Shown in pieces: positions 1 to 12,460 of a DNA stretch of 64,000 nucleotides. The stretch spans positions 186,001-250,000 of the forward strand of contig SADC01000095.1 in the NCBI GenBank assembly GCA_004194705.1, given 5' to 3'. The translations under genes were made by a program, and so were the position numbers. Every line of letters begins with the position of its first letter. Position 1 is the first letter of the stretch. Origin of the DNA: Ditylenchus dipsaci (taxonomy: Eukaryota > Nematoda > Chromadorea > Rhabditida > Anguinidae). The notes under the pieces were generated by a model. The model made no database searches and was not told where the DNA came from. It saw only the letters and a list, made by a program, of their open reading frames with translations.

Positions 1-238
1 CCCAGGGTGCTACACTTTATCATTATGGTTTTTGAAAAATGCGCATAAGAACTCCATGAATTTGATTGAAAGTCGCATATTAACCGTCTCGTGGACCAAC
101 TGTCCTGTGCGAATACAAAATAAGCTCACGGAGTGTCCTTGTTAGCCAACTGGCCACAAAGCCATCTTTAAAAAATAGGGAAATACTAGAAGTTTGTCGA
201 ATAATGAATATTTCATAATTTACCTAGTCAGCCATCAG
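1..238. other. 3' flank of the FERM gene; nothing recognised
   Basis: No open frame of note, no repeat arms and no RNA gene seen. It lies just downstream of the likely stop codon of the minus-strand FERM gene, so it probably holds its 3' UTR. No clear polyadenylation signal could be chosen. Confidence 0.4.
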
Positions 239-3200
239 TTAGCATTTAGAAGCATTAGACGCTTGTCTAGAAGTGATTAGTACAGGCAGGTTGGATCCAA
301 TGTTAATGTTCTCTTTTTTGAGAACTGATTTCAAGGGTTTACTACTTCCAATGGACGGAATCTTGGTTGCTTTGACTTCTTTAGCACAGCCATTATTATT
401 GTTGTTTTGAGCATCCAATGCAGATGAGCCAGCCGTGGATGCAGTAGGTACTGCATTGTTGTTCTGAGAATCAAACGGGTGTTTGCTCTCTACATCCTGC
501 TCGTTTCCGAGGAAGAGGAAGCAGAAAAAGCGGAATTGACCATAGCTACCACCATTTGTTCCCCATTATTTGTAAGTGTTACAGGAGTATGTATGTTAGT
601 GTGGCCAGATGGGGATGCAGATCTGCTTCTAGTGGTGGAAGTAGTCATCTGGAAAAAAGCACCATCACCTTATTAAAAGCAGTAAGCCACTCGAACTTAA
701 AATAAAGCAATAGAAACTAATATCTTCAGAATTTTTTTTCGTAAAGTTACATAAAAGGAGCCCCTTATTTGAAATCCTGCTCTTGGCATTGTGTTTGTGA
801 CCTGCTTTTTGCAGAAAAATAAATAAAAAAACATTTACATGAAAGTCGAAAAAGAATTTTAATTGAATTAAAAAATAGTTGAGTTCTGCTATAAATAACG
901 GTCTATTGTAAAATTATGCTAAATTTGCTTACATTATCCAGAGAGACAATATATTTTGGTATCCTGGTATTGCCAGCATTGTAAGCAGAAGGTAAGAGCA
1001 CACTAGCATTATTACTGCTGCTACTGCCACTCACATTCTTTAATCCAATTTCCGGAACATCTTTTGCCTTGGCTCCATTTTCTATTTTGATGGTAGTTAT
1101 GTGAGTAGCTGACCCAGCCAATTGCTTGTTAGCACCCCCAAATACTGGAATACTGCTACTATTGTTCATATTCTTCGTGTTGATGTTGGGTATTGGAGTA
1201 ATAGGCATTGGTATTGGTTTCTCTTCCGGAATGTAGGCAGGCGGTTGGGAAGGCATATTTTGGCCGATTTTGTCGGTGGCTTGAAAAGTAGTGGTCTTGT
1301 TGGATGATTGGTAGCCACTACTATTAGTGTTTGTGGTAATCGTGGTGCTCCGTGATCCAATCTGGCTACTAGCAATGACTTGCTGCTTGACCTCCTGCCG
1401 AAATTTCTGTTTCTGGAGGTGGCTCTGACGGGGCACATATCTAAAAGAAAAATCTTTACTAAGATGCATTTTGAGATGCAAGCAGTCAATTTTTGGGATT
1501 TGATATCAAACAGCACCCCAAAGTAATGAAATACCCCCAACTAAGTTCCTGATGTGCAGTTTTCGACTTGCACTCTAACTGACCCAGTTTAAAATCCACA
1601 AACCTTTGCGAAGGCCTCCTCTCAAAAGTGCCTTGGTTTTGTGCATGTGGGTTATTGCTGCTCGTGGCTTCTTTGTGCACATTCTCATATTCTGTTCGGC
1701 CTCTGCAAATCGCTATATTTACCATTATTATTATTCTTTACATACAAACTTTGACAATTACTTCCTGCCTTAATTCCGACATTTTTTACCCCGATTTTCG
1801 ACTTCTTTTGCCAGTTTTGTTTAAACATTCTGATCCTAAATATTTCAAAGATTTCGATGTCACCATAAGTTTTTCAAAAATCTATAGCTTTTTCTTCTGA
1901 AAAGGCGAAACTAATGTATAGTAGCCCTCTTTTAAAAACTAGAATGCCACTATATCGAGGCTTCGTTTTTTAAACGCCGAAACTGTTTATTTATTAACAA
2001 GCCAACGGCGAAATCAGAATTATTTCGATATTTTGAACCAGATTGCTGAAACAGAACTCTAAGACTTCGAATATTGGGGTTAAAAAAGTGCTAGACTCCA
2101 GGCGGGAACGAACTTGATGTAGAGCCATTATATCAACCTTTGAAGTCTTTTGTGTTTTACCTGTATTTGAAAGTACTGCCTAAGCGGAAAAGCTGCCGAG
2201 TAGCATGTTTGGGTGGACGGTGAAATTTGAGTCGAAAAAAGGTGTGGTGTTCGATAGCACATTTCCACAAGTGTTTGCATGCCTAAAATATTGTTTATGT
2301 AAGTTTTTAACCTTCAAAATTTGCATTTTCTGTAAAGAGTGTTTAACCTTGTGAGAGGATAGCTCGAACACAAATGTGTGCAACTGGATCTGGCCTGTGT
2401 TCTGCAAATCTACTTTTGAAAGTAGAGCTTAAAATATTGAGACTTACAGACTGGTCGGCATCCTCCTCCACCACTATGGTTAGCTTGCGGTTGCGGAAAT
2501 CGAGCCTTTGTATTTTCTCCCAGAAAAAGAGACCAATTTTTTGTTGACCATCGAACACAAGCATGCCTGTGGGGGTCAAGCCCAGTTTGTACTCATTTCC
2601 ATCCTAAATACAACTTCTGGTTCGATAAAATCCTATTTAAAGTCCAATTTTCGAATGTTCCTTTTTCAGTTTCTGGCCCTACTAGTTTTCCCTTTAAGAA
2701 TGCAATGGCACTAACCTTGCCCTCGACAATGTGGTTATCCACTCCATACAACTCCAACCATTTGGCCTTGTTTAGATAGTTTAATTCAGCTTGTGCTGGA
2801 GACTGGCCTCTAGCCAGTTTGTATTGATCCACAATGCTCACCTCCATCTGCTCGTCCTGTTCTGGATGGAAGCGAAATTCAGACACAAAGACTTCATGAT
2901 GTTCTAGGGGATTGTAGTCACCAAATTCAGCTAAAGAATTATTTTTTTTTAAATATTATTTTGTTGAAGATTATCATTTACATTGAAGTGCCAGAGCACC
3001 CAGTTCTGTAGCAGTCTCTTTAGGACATTCCAGCAATCCAGTTTGTATGTCACTTTTAAGCTGAAGGAAAAACTGGTACCTAGTCAGCTCTTCTCTCAAA
3101 TTGTTGGGCTCTGAGGAATAGAATTTAACGCGGAATCTGAAGGTATAGGGTGGTCCGATAGGCACTTGTTTGTTAATCTTCTTCAATGGGTCTAGCCAGT

Positions 3201-4735
3201 GCTGAAATGTTTACGATATGTATAAATAACGGCTTAAAGGAGGGGGGAAGTTTGAAAAAGTGGCCTCCATGGCGCAGTGCGTACGCGTTTGCGTTTTTTG
3301 GCCCAAAAGGTGTTGCAGGTTCGATCCCACATGGTGGCATGCTATTTATTTTGGTTTGTTTGACCAGTTTTAAAAGTAATAAGACTTTTTTGACGCCAGA
3401 TTCGGAATCAGCGACCCAAATTACCTCTAGAACTGGTCAAACAAGCCAATAAAAGTAAAGTGTATGCATGCGGGATCGAACCTGCAACACTATTTTGGGA
3501 AAAAACAAATGCTTACGCACTGCGTCACGGAAGCCACTTTTTTAAACCTCAATGGCTTTTCCCCCTCCTTTAAAATCGTAATTTCAGCTCTACCCGTAAT
3601 TGTATGTCTTAGCTTCTAAATAGTACAGAACAGGCTTTTTGAGGAACGGAAAAATGATTTTTCGCAAAAAGTTTTGACCAGAATTTGACTTTAGGGACCA
3701 AGGTGATTCAAACCCAAAGGGTACGTGAATATCTTTTAATATATACTGCTTTGGTATTATTAAACAGTGTTCAGCACACAATTTTGTTTTTATTTATTTT
3801 GAAGCTAAAGAGACCGAGAACAAGAAGCTTATTCCGTGGTGACCACCCGAGCGAACGAGAACAATATAGTCGGTGATATTGCGCTATTGTAGCCGTAGGG
3901 TTAGTCATATTTCGGCTTATTTTCAACAAAATTGCTGATCATTTTGATGAAATGATACATTTGAATTTTAATAATGTATTTATAAGAAACTTTTGGAGTG
4001 TCCGATTCGGGCACAGGCCAACCTCGATTTCACCAACTTTTTTGCGACGCTTTTTTTGGCCTAAAATGACTAATACTTTATCCTCACTTTAACGAAACCT
4101 TGATTTAACGAACATTTTGGACGGCACCCCAGGGATTCGATAGATTGAGGTTTGACTGTACCTTTAATTCAACTCTGAACTCGTAAAATTTTCGGATTAA
4201 AGTCTGGGTAGCCGTCTTGGAAATTTCAGGTCTTACCCAGAATTCTAATGCGTACACGACAATTCGAAAAATATGCAATGTGAATCCTAATCAAAACTAT
4301 TAAAACTTTTTTTAAACCAAAACTTACATGAACATGGTAATGGTCAGTGTATTGCAGTCCAAAATAGTCTCTCTCGTCCAAATCAAGCAAGTTGAACACT
4401 TTGTCGTAAATAGCTTGTCCTAGAGCCTTTTTAGGCACTACCACACTCACATATGTGCCATCCAGTAGGAGTACTTTGCATTGGCACTCCTTCCTGCTGT
4501 CTACCACTTCATTGATAGTGCTTAAGGCAGTCTTTTTGAAAGTGTCTTGGGGTATGGCACTGCAATCTGTGGCCGAGAAGTTGGTTCTAGAGGCAGAACT
4601 TGGGCCTGAGGGTTGAAACTTGCCATCACTAGTGATAGCTGGAGGAGTAGGTGGGGTTGCACTGGATTGGGTGGCCGACCTGCTTTTAGAAGAGGGACGG
4701 AAGCGTTGACTTAGACTTCGGAAAAAGCTGACCAT
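239..4735 (-). CDS. EPB41L5: FERM-domain protein, EPB41L5/Yurt type
   Basis: Membrane-cortex adaptor. Proteins of this family bind Crumbs-type tails and actin-linked partners at lateral membranes and set epithelial polarity. Exons, 5' to 3' on the minus strand: 4735-4328, 3201-2982, 2930-2716, 2603-2448, 2401-2348, 2282-2161, 1702-1604, 1440-933 and 648 onward; the splice phases all agree. A Ser/Pro-rich head of about 80 residues precedes FERM F1 ([15 protein letters not shown]). F1/F2 shows [19 protein letters not shown]2 shows [18 protein letters not shown], and F3 shows [13 protein letters not shown] and [15 protein letters not shown]-adjacent block follows with [10 protein letters not shown], then a low-complexity tail rich in Ser, Asn and Thr. 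The start is the first ATG before the Ser-rich head. In the last exon the frame stops at 490-492, but a neighbouring frame runs on with the same Asn/Ser-rich composition to a stop at 239-241, so one missing base near 494 is likely. Length is about 730 residues, as expected for the family. Confidence 0.9.
3234..3573. mobile_element. TTAA-flanked foldback MITE with two opposed tRNA-like arms
   Basis: Ends read TTAA|AGGAGGGGGGAAG and CTTTTCCCCCTCCT|TTAA, a piggyBac-type duplication with terminal inverted repeats. Each arm carries a tRNA-like stretch. The left arm has an A-box-like TGGCGCAGTGCG near 3270 and a B box GGTTCGATCCC near 3317. The right arm has the same pair on the minus strand near 3530 and 3475. 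A third pair of arms (GACCAGTTTTA and its complement) lies inside. It sits in intron 1 of the FERM gene, about 30 bp from the acceptor of exon 2. Confidence 0.75.
4013..4160. mobile_element. Tc1/mariner-like MITE remnant
   Basis: The right end, GAGGTTTGACTGTA, is the complement of the TACAGTCAAACCTC end seen at 14456. The left end is weaker (CAACCTCGATTTCACC). It lies within FERM-gene intron 1. Confidence 0.4.
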
Positions 4736-4969
4736 TTTTCAATATGTAGTCATTTATTGCTTAAATAGCGCAGGGGACTAGAGGCCATAATATCGGGATG
4801 TCAAAATAGTTAGCTGAGTTTAATGTCACTGGGCTATTGGAATATTTAAGAGCTTTAATTTGAAAAGTAGATATTATAAGATCTTAATTTTTTTGTAAAA
4901 TGAATTTGATGGGAACAGCACAACATACAAATTTCCAAACGTGAAAAAGACCAGCGAGCTGACCATAGA

Positions 4970-5128
4970 TACCGTATTTCCTCTAATTCAGTCCCGCCTC
5001 TAATTTAGCCCGCCCCCCTCTTTTTTGACTAGAACTTCAGAGTTAGGGCCATTTTTGATTTACAATTTCAAGATTTTTAGGCATCCGAAAAATTTAGCCC
5101 CCGGGGCTAAATTAGAGGAAATACGGTA
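4970..5128. mobile_element. TA-flanked MITE, CCGTATTTCC family
   Basis: TA|CCGTATTTCCTCTAATT at the left and AATTAGAGGAAATACGG|TA at the right. A G/C-rich inner stem follows. It is the cleanest small member of a family seen at least eight times in the window. Confidence 0.8.
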
Positions 5129-5587
5129 AAGAAAAAAAGCATAAATAATAAACCGGATGTGAAAAAATTTGACCCGCGGACTAAGCGCACTAATACCTGC
5201 GTGTTAACCGCCTGCGCTAAAATCTCCTAGCTTATTAGCGTAAATTTATGTGAGTAAATTAGTACAACAAACCAAAATTTTTGGTAGAACTTTGGTTTAG
5301 GCCACACCTTAATTTTTTCGAGAAATGAATTAAAATCACGTGCTAAGCTATTTCACGGCCCAGCACGATAAAGAAACATTTCTAAACAAAATTAAATATT
5401 TGCTTAAAAATTTTCACTTCCACTCTTGAAAAGTAGATGGTCTTTTTCAAGGTCATTTTATTCATGCTAATATCCATTTAAACGTACTATAAAAGGGTCA
5501 GGCAAAAATTATACCAAGAGTTGTAGTATTTTCATGCATAAAACACACAAAAGTTCAAAAATTTTAAGAAATTAGTAGTTAAAAACG
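5129..5587. other. No gene recognised
   Basis: AT-rich sequence upstream of the FERM gene. No coding frame, repeat arms or RNA gene was seen. Confidence 0.3.
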
Positions 5588-5859
5588 GGACGCAACCAAC
5601 TCGCCAACAAAAAAAAAACTCGCCAACTCAAAAGACTCGCCAACGTCAAATCTCGCCAACGGCAAAAGTCGCCAACGAAGAACTCGTCAACGAAAAATTC
5701 AATTAACCGGCCCTCTATATCCGCTCCCAGGGTTGGGAGTTAAGTCGAATTTTTCGTTGGCGAATTTTGCCATTGTCGAGAAATGACGTTCGCGGGTTTT
5801 CGCGTTGGAAACTTTTTTGGCGATGGCGAGTTATGACGTTGGCAAGTCGGCTGCGTCCC
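5588..5859. mobile_element. Foldback element with ACTCGCCAAC word array
   Basis: Outer arms are GGGACGCA and TGCGTCCC. The left arm holds about seven degenerate copies of a 10-13 bp word, ACTCGCCAAC. The right arm holds their complements (GTTGGCGA). A related remnant lies at 18538-18668. Confidence 0.65.
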
Positions 5860-7258
5860 AAAAAATACAGAAAGAGATCACAAACTTTTGCATCAACCCT
5901 TAGCTTTGTGCAAATTAGTTGCCCAAGTGCTGAAAGAGATGGCGTTGGCCGATAAGAACAACAGATGGACAGTCAATACAAACACCTCTTGCCCCTCTCT
6001 GTCTATTTGCCTCCCAGGGCTGCACCAGCAAAAAAGTTAGGTAAGTGGGAGGGTTGTTGCGCAAGGACACACAGTCTAGATTAGATTAGCCGGCAGGGTA
6101 GAGAGGTGGACCTCTAGCTTATCACTCATTTGCAGCAGTCAAGAAAAACAATACACAAGGTCACACAGTCATTAGTCACCTTTTTATAATTCAAACTATT
6201 AAGTTTAATATTTAAATAGTTTAAAGAAATGAGAAAATATATTTTAGCTAAAGGCAGTTAACTTTTTTACATACAGGCTAAAAGTGTTAGATAACAAAAA
6301 AATGACACAAGAATTTACAAAAACGCAACGGTTCCGAAAAGCTTGCTGGTTTGCCTTTATTGACACTGCAACTTAGAACAATGCTTGACTTGACGTTTGC
6401 AGTCGAACCTCTTTAACCCGACACCCTGGGGCGGATCCCCTGGGGTGTCGGGTTAAAGAGGTTCGACTGTATATGGATACAATTTAAAGAGTAGGACAAG
6501 AGTTTTTTACATTATTATTTCAATTTTTAGTATAAAATGCCGAAAAGTCTCTTAACTCAAGTGTTCGAGAGAAAATTCAAGTTTCAGAAAAATAAATGGC
6601 TAAACTCTTGTAGAAAATTTATCTAGGAGATGGTAATGAACGTTGAACTTAACGTAACAGGAATAATTACCAGTTCTTGGTCAAACATATACAAAAATGC
6701 TTTAAAATAACCAAACAACATCATTTTCTTCGGTGAAGTTTTCAAGGTTAAAATAATATGAAAAAATTCAGAGTGAACTGATGTAAACGCGCATTGCGCG
6801 CACAGTTTTTTATGAGATCACTAACTGTGAGATGCATATAAAATCCCTTTTCTCACTCACCTAACCGAAAAAACAACTGGAGTTGAGAAGAAAAATATAT
6901 AAGAGAGAGAAATATTCATACACACACTCGCTTATACTGATAGAACAGAAAAAAATCGATAAACTGAGCAAGCAAATGTTTTCTTTTTTGTTGTCCCCTT
7001 TAGGAAGTTCAATAACACTGTATTATTTTTATTTTCTGTTTTTAGTAAACTTTAATTTTTGTTCATTTGGGCACCTTATATTGCTGCTAAAAGCGCCAAT
7101 TTAAAGGTATTTTTGGAGAGCACATTTTTTTAAGTTAATTTAAAAAATTGGAGATTTTTTTTGTATTTTTGCTAATAATTTTTGCTGCTGTTTCAAAAGG
7201 TTGAAGGTGTTTTTTGCCAATGAATTCACTCACTGAAAATTACAAAGTGCATCTAATA
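5860..7258. other. Intergenic DNA, no gene recognised
   Basis: Apart from the small hairpin at 6400-6469, I see only AT-rich intergenic sequence. A more balanced stretch at about 5960-6180 could be regulatory, but nothing supports a specific site. Confidence 0.3.
6400..6469. mobile_element. Perfect 70-bp hairpin MITE
   Basis: CAGTCGAACCTCTTTAACC is followed, after a short loop, by its exact complement ending in CGACTG. The ends resemble the CAGTCAAACCTC ends of the TA-flanked MITEs at 14456-14612. The perfect arms suggest recent insertion. Confidence 0.75.
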
Positions 7259-9195
7259 CAGGGCTCTCAACTTAAAATTTTGAAATAAGTACGATTGCTC
7301 AAAATAAGTATATTTTATATATTTTTCCCCGATTTATCCAGTGCTTATTACTCTTTTGTGCTAAAAATAAGGTTTTGACGTAAAATTTTGAAAATAATAA
7401 GATTTAGAGACTCAAAATAAGTACAAATCTTATAAATAGCATATTTTCTCTAATAGGCCGACAGTCTCTAATAACCCGACACCCCCTACTTTGAGGGTTC
7501 TGTATCTCAGCCTACGAAAAATATTTAGCAAAGTTGTTTATTGCATTTTCTTAACTCCCACGAGCTCTACCGATTCTCCTTTTTGGATTTTAAATTGTCA
7601 CCCGAAAATCTTGAGATCAACCTCGAAATTTTCAGACTTTCAGGCGATTGAAAATATAATACGACATGTCGGTCTATTAGAGAAAATACAGTAAGTAAGT
7701 GCGTTTGAGAGCCCTGGGGCCTAGCAGACTATTCGAAAAATGAAAAATTTTCATGAAAAATTGAAAAAATGAAAATGAAAAATTGAAAATGAAAATTCTG
7801 AAGCTGACTATTGAAAAATTGAAAATGAAAAGTGAAAAATTTCCACTTTTCAAGCAGACTAAGCATTTTTCAATTTTTCATTTTCACTGAAAATTTTCAT
7901 TTTGCGCATTGTATTTTCGGGGGCTGTACGGGGGCTGTTTGGGGGGGGGGGGCTGTACCGAAAAAGGTAAAGAAATATTTGGTAAAAGGCACATTTGGTA
8001 AAAAAAACTTTTTGGTAAAGGAACATTTGGTAAAATTTTTTTGGTAAAGGCATATTTGTAAAATTTTTTTTTGTAAGGCACTTTGTAGTTGTTTTTGTGT
8101 CAAAGACCTTCTTATTCCTACTTTTTATTCTCTTTCTCTTTCTTTCTCCGGGTTTCTATATCTATTTCCTCCCATTAAAATTCTTCTTAATTATACTCAT
8201 TTTTCTAACTTAAAATTATGTGTTAGATTAGGTTTGTCAGGACAAAAATCAATATTTCACCCACGCAAACCCCAAAACGTGTGGTGGTTAAATCCTGGTC
8301 AGGTGGATGTCCACCTGGATAGCCTACAAAATTAAAATTTCTTTATAAAAAAATAAACCATTTTTTCTTACTTAAAATTGTGTGAGGAATTGGGCTTGTT
8401 AAGACTAAAAGTGCGATTTTACCTACCCAACTCCAAACCTGGGGTGGCTACCACCTGGACAGGTTTATATCCAGGTAACTCCAGAGTAGGGTAAATTCAC
8501 CCAAACGCCCTGAAAAGTCCTGGTCACTAGGTGCTTAACGGGGTTCGGAGAGCATAAAGTGCTTTTAGATGATTGGAAAAACGTCTATTGCCTCCGAAAA
8601 CGGTGTCTCTGTGACCAAAACAGCCAATAAGATCTATGTCCAAAACAAGAACTCTATGACCAAAAGATATACCATCCGAAAATATCCACGGAAAAAGTGC
8701 TTTACCAAAAAGTTTTCTTACCACATGTGCCTTTACCAAAAAAAATTTTACCAAATGTGCCTTTTAGTTAAAACACCCTCGAACGAATAGCACCATTTCA
8801 CTGCTGTTATCACTGTCGCTTGCAGACATCGCCTGAAGTAGAAGCAAATGAAGCAATTTACTACTTGTTCTATCACAAAAACACAAAATCTGAGCCCAAA
8901 ATCGTGTTCAGCGCATAAAAATAGCCCCAGAATTAAGCTATGTAAAATTCTGAAAAATTGATGACGGGATGACCGGTCATCAATTTTTCATGAAAAATTG
9001 AAAAAAATTTCACTTTTCACTTTTCAATTTTTCAATAGTCTGCTTGAAAATGAGAAAATTTTCAATTTTTCATTTTCACTTTTCATTTTCAATTTTTCAA
9101 TTTTTCGAATATTAGTCTGCTTGAGAATTTTCATTTTTCAATTTTTCATTTTCAATTTTTCATTTTCACTTTTCAAATAGTCTGCTAGGCCCCTG
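7259..9195. mobile_element. Composite hAT-like foldback with nested word arrays
   Basis: Flanked by 8-bp direct repeats ATCTAATA at 7251-7258 and 9196-9203. The outer arms are GGGGCCTAGCAGACTATT (from 7716) and AATAGTCTGCTAGGCCCC, followed by arrays of GAAAAATTGAAAAT-type words at 7735-7910 and 8940-9180. Inside lies a second pair of arms built of TTTGGTAAAGGCACA-type words (7965-8090 and 8690-8770). The core at 8205-8490 holds an imperfect tandem duplication of about 160 bp. A separate element with CAGGGCTCTC / GAGAGCCCTG ends (7259-7716) sits exactly at the left end. Within that element lies a TA-type MITE at about 7444-7692. Confidence 0.75.
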
Positions 9196-9203
9196 ATCTA
9201 ATA

Positions 9204-10870
9204 TTCATGTTAAATATCGTTTTGGAAACATAATTGGCAGGATTACACTTTACTGCCTGGCTCAGAATTCGATGTCAGATTGACTTGTGCAGAATTTAAA
9301 GTTATTAAAATCAAATATTTTTGATACATCCTATTCAGCTCAATCTTTTCTTAACTTTTCCTTCTTCTTAAGTAGAGATAAAGAAAATACAATACGATAA
9401 AAAGTATAACATTAAAACGAGCCAAAAATGTTCTAGTAATAAAAATTATGCAAACTGATAATTAGTAAGAAAACCCAGCTTACACACTTTTTATTCGCTT
9501 TCTGAAACCAAATGCAGCATAAAATAGAAAAACATCACAAATAGCCTAATAAAGCATGCTAATCCAATCACATTAAATAACACTGTAGACTGTTCTTGTT
9601 AAAACAGGAAATTAGGGTTTTTCTGTAGACTCTAAAAAGTTATGCTTCAAAATTGTTGAGTAAAACAGGAATCAAACAGCTTTAAACTTTTTGAAACAGA
9701 AAGGATTCTAGGAGTATCATTTGTAGCACGAAAATAAGTGCACATGAAGATTTCACCAAAACTTCGTACCGGCCGGACATGGCCGGCTTTGACTACACAG
9801 TTAATGGCTAGTATTACTACAAAGTTGAAGCTAATAGACAGAACGGTCGGTAGAGGACGACCAAAAGCCGGCCAAATTTTTTTTTTATAAGCATTTATTA
9901 TTTTGTGGATAGATAATCGAAATTGGCGCAACTGTTGAGAGTCTGACTTGAACTTATGCCACACCAGCAAAGCAAGACCGCAGACTTGAGCATAAATTTG
10001 AAAATCTTCTGCAGACTGCAAAGAAAAGACTTTCAGTTTAAAGTTTAATAAAAAAAAACTCACTAAACTTTTGCATCAAATGCAACAACTGAGAGCAATT
10101 TGAGAAAATTGGAATTTCGGGATTATAGAAATCAGGAAGCTTTATGAAAAACTTTATGATTTAATCAAAAAAATAATATTTAGTCAGCTGATTCTGCAAA
10201 CACAACACTTAGCTATCCATCTAGCTAGTCAGTTGTAGAAACGTGTCACCTCGGTGGCCACCCCTCACACAAGCAAGCTCTGGCTCTTGTGCAGCCGTCA
10301 ATAAAGCTGGGCCAACTAGCCTAGTTTACCTTCCCTCCTCGCTCACCATATGAATAGATTTATAGAGGAAGAGGAAGGACAAGCCAGCACCAATCATTCC
10401 ATTTAATTGCGACCAGATGCTAGCAGTCTACAATAGGCTTTTGCGGGATTGGGAACAAAGGTTGCACAAACTTGAGTAATACAGCATTTATTTAAAAGCT
10501 GGATTTTAAATTTTAATGGAAGGACAGGGCATTGGTGATAAGCGCTCTATCAAATGGCATAAATGTGTAGAGATGACGCAGTAACGAGCAGCGTCAAATA
10601 GTTTTCGTCACCTTTCATCATGGTTCGCAAATGTCCTTTATTTAAGACCCGAAATCTTAAGAATTTTTTAGATTTATGCCAAAATCAATATTTTGGTACT
10701 CAAAACCAGTAAGCACTGGATAAAATAGCACTTTTGACAAAAAATGCACAAATTCCCCTTATTTGGCTTAAGTGCTCCGCATTTCATCAAGCATTTCTCT
10801 ACACAAAAGTGGGCAATATTTTAATAGATTATTTCTCTGGATTTTTCACTCTAAATATTTCGACATAGAA
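9204..10870. other. Intergenic; one minus-strand frame of doubtful meaning
   Basis: A 138-codon minus-strand frame at 9647-10063 has no recognisable domain and encloses a small GGCCGG hairpin (9780-9880). Part of it (FGEIFMCTYFRAT) resembles the frame at 15740-15800 (FGQIFFCTCLSAT), so both may come from a dispersed repeat. A less AT-rich stretch at 10200-10440 has no coding frame. Confidence 0.3.
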
Positions 10871-10993
10871 TCTAACTAAATAGCTGCCCCTAAAATATGA
10901 ACTCTTGCCCCTTTTTTCTTTTTTTCGGTAATAAATGGCCGAAAAAAGCAAAAAAGGAGCAATAATTCAGATTTTAGGGCAGCTATTTAGTTG
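10871..10993. mobile_element. Small hairpin MITE with TTGCCCCTTTT words
   Basis: Arms are TAACTAAATAGCTGCCC and GGGCAGCTATTTAGTT. The inner words (TTGCCCCTTTTTTC) match those of the foldback at 46925-47262, so it is probably a short relative. Confidence 0.55.
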
Positions 10994-12460
10994 ATCCATT
11001 CCACATATCTCGAAAAAGTTAACTCATAAAAAAGGATGCAGAAATGAGATAAAGCATAGGAAAATCCAAATTGTAAATTTATCAATTTTATTAAAAAGAA
11101 TCGTAAAATTTGGAAATTTTGATTCTAAAAAAGATTTATTTAAATAAAGCTCAAAAAGTTTTCGCCTAATAAATAGGCATATTTGGAAATAGGCTCACAG
11201 ACACACCAATGCTCCTTACAGAGAACAGGTTAATAAGCAAACACTGCAAATAGTCAACCCACTTAGGCCTATTTCGAGATAGGCAAAAATGGAAAATATC
11301 TCTACGAAAAATATGAAATTTGAAGTTGCTCTAATAAACAAAAAACTAAACAAAAAATAAAGTTTTTTACACTAAAGGCTTGTGAGAAAACTTATAACAA
11401 AAAAGTTGTAATCGAAATATTTTCCATTTACAAAGGGTGTATTCCATAGACAGCCACACAAGAGACTCCTTATTAAACAGCCAGGTCTATAAGCCTCAGC
11501 AAACAGAATAATATTGATAAAAGACTTCAACACTATAGAAATTCTTTTAGACAACCTTTTTTTAACTAAAATGTTGATGTCTGTCACGTTTTGTGTGGTT
11601 TTTGTTCAAATTAGCGCCTTTTTCAGAGTTTTGATTTTTCTTGCTATTGGAAATCTAGGACATGCGTTTGGAAAAGCATGTGCTGGTCTACCTTGCAATA
11701 AAGTTTTTTAAAGCGAATTTCGAGATTCTATCTTTTACTCGCTTTTTCTAGTCGACAACAATTGGTTTCGGGTAAAAATAGCTGCATTTGGGTCCAAACA
11801 CTTTCGGTTTCATTTTGAGAAGAAGGCAAGCATTTTCATTACAAAGTTTAATTGACTATTGAACGTCACGAAAACATTTTAGCATTATGTTGTGTCGCAG
11901 TTAAGAGCTACAAAACCCATTTTGCAGAACAATTTTTGATCGTAAGAGTGTTGAGATTTGGCTTTTTAGAAAACAAAAAAAAATGGCTGAAATTCAACTT
12001 TTTCGATTCTTTAAAATTTTAAACTTGTTTTTTTTTTCAAAATAATATCAACAGTCAGATTTTTAAACTTTTTTCTAAACTTACCTCACAATAAAGCAAA
12101 ACAAGAGAGAATTAAGCAAACAAGAATGTTGATAAATTGTAAAGTCCTCAAAATTATTATTATTGAACAAATAAACAAAGATAGAAAGATGAGTAGTAGG
12201 AATTATACTAGTCTTCAGTGCGGATCCAAGCTGTGTGGTCATTGCAGGTCACCACCATCTATAAGGACACAAATAACAATGCTGGAAATGTTGTGTGACC
12301 TTTGCAGCAGACTGTATGCCTGTATATGACTGGCTGTTGGCTGGCAACCTTACACTAATCAATAATTTGCCGACCACCTGCTCTTGTTTTTCTCACTGTT
12401 TTCCTTTCGGGCTTTTTGCTAGATTTAAAACAAAAAGACCCAATATTGAAAAAACGGACG
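10994..12460. other. Intergenic AT-rich DNA
   Basis: No gene, RNA gene or clear repeat arms. Short frames here have no domain or splice context. Confidence 0.3.

Noticed and set aside
7965..8770. Regular short repeats that resemble a CRISPR array
   Set aside because: Words are degenerate, spacers are absent or only a few bases, the array turns strand in the middle, and the surroundings are a eukaryotic gene region.
9647..10063. 138-codon minus frame as a gene
   Set aside because: No domain, no splice partners, and part of it resembles a second intergenic locus at 15740-15800, as expected of a dispersed repeat.
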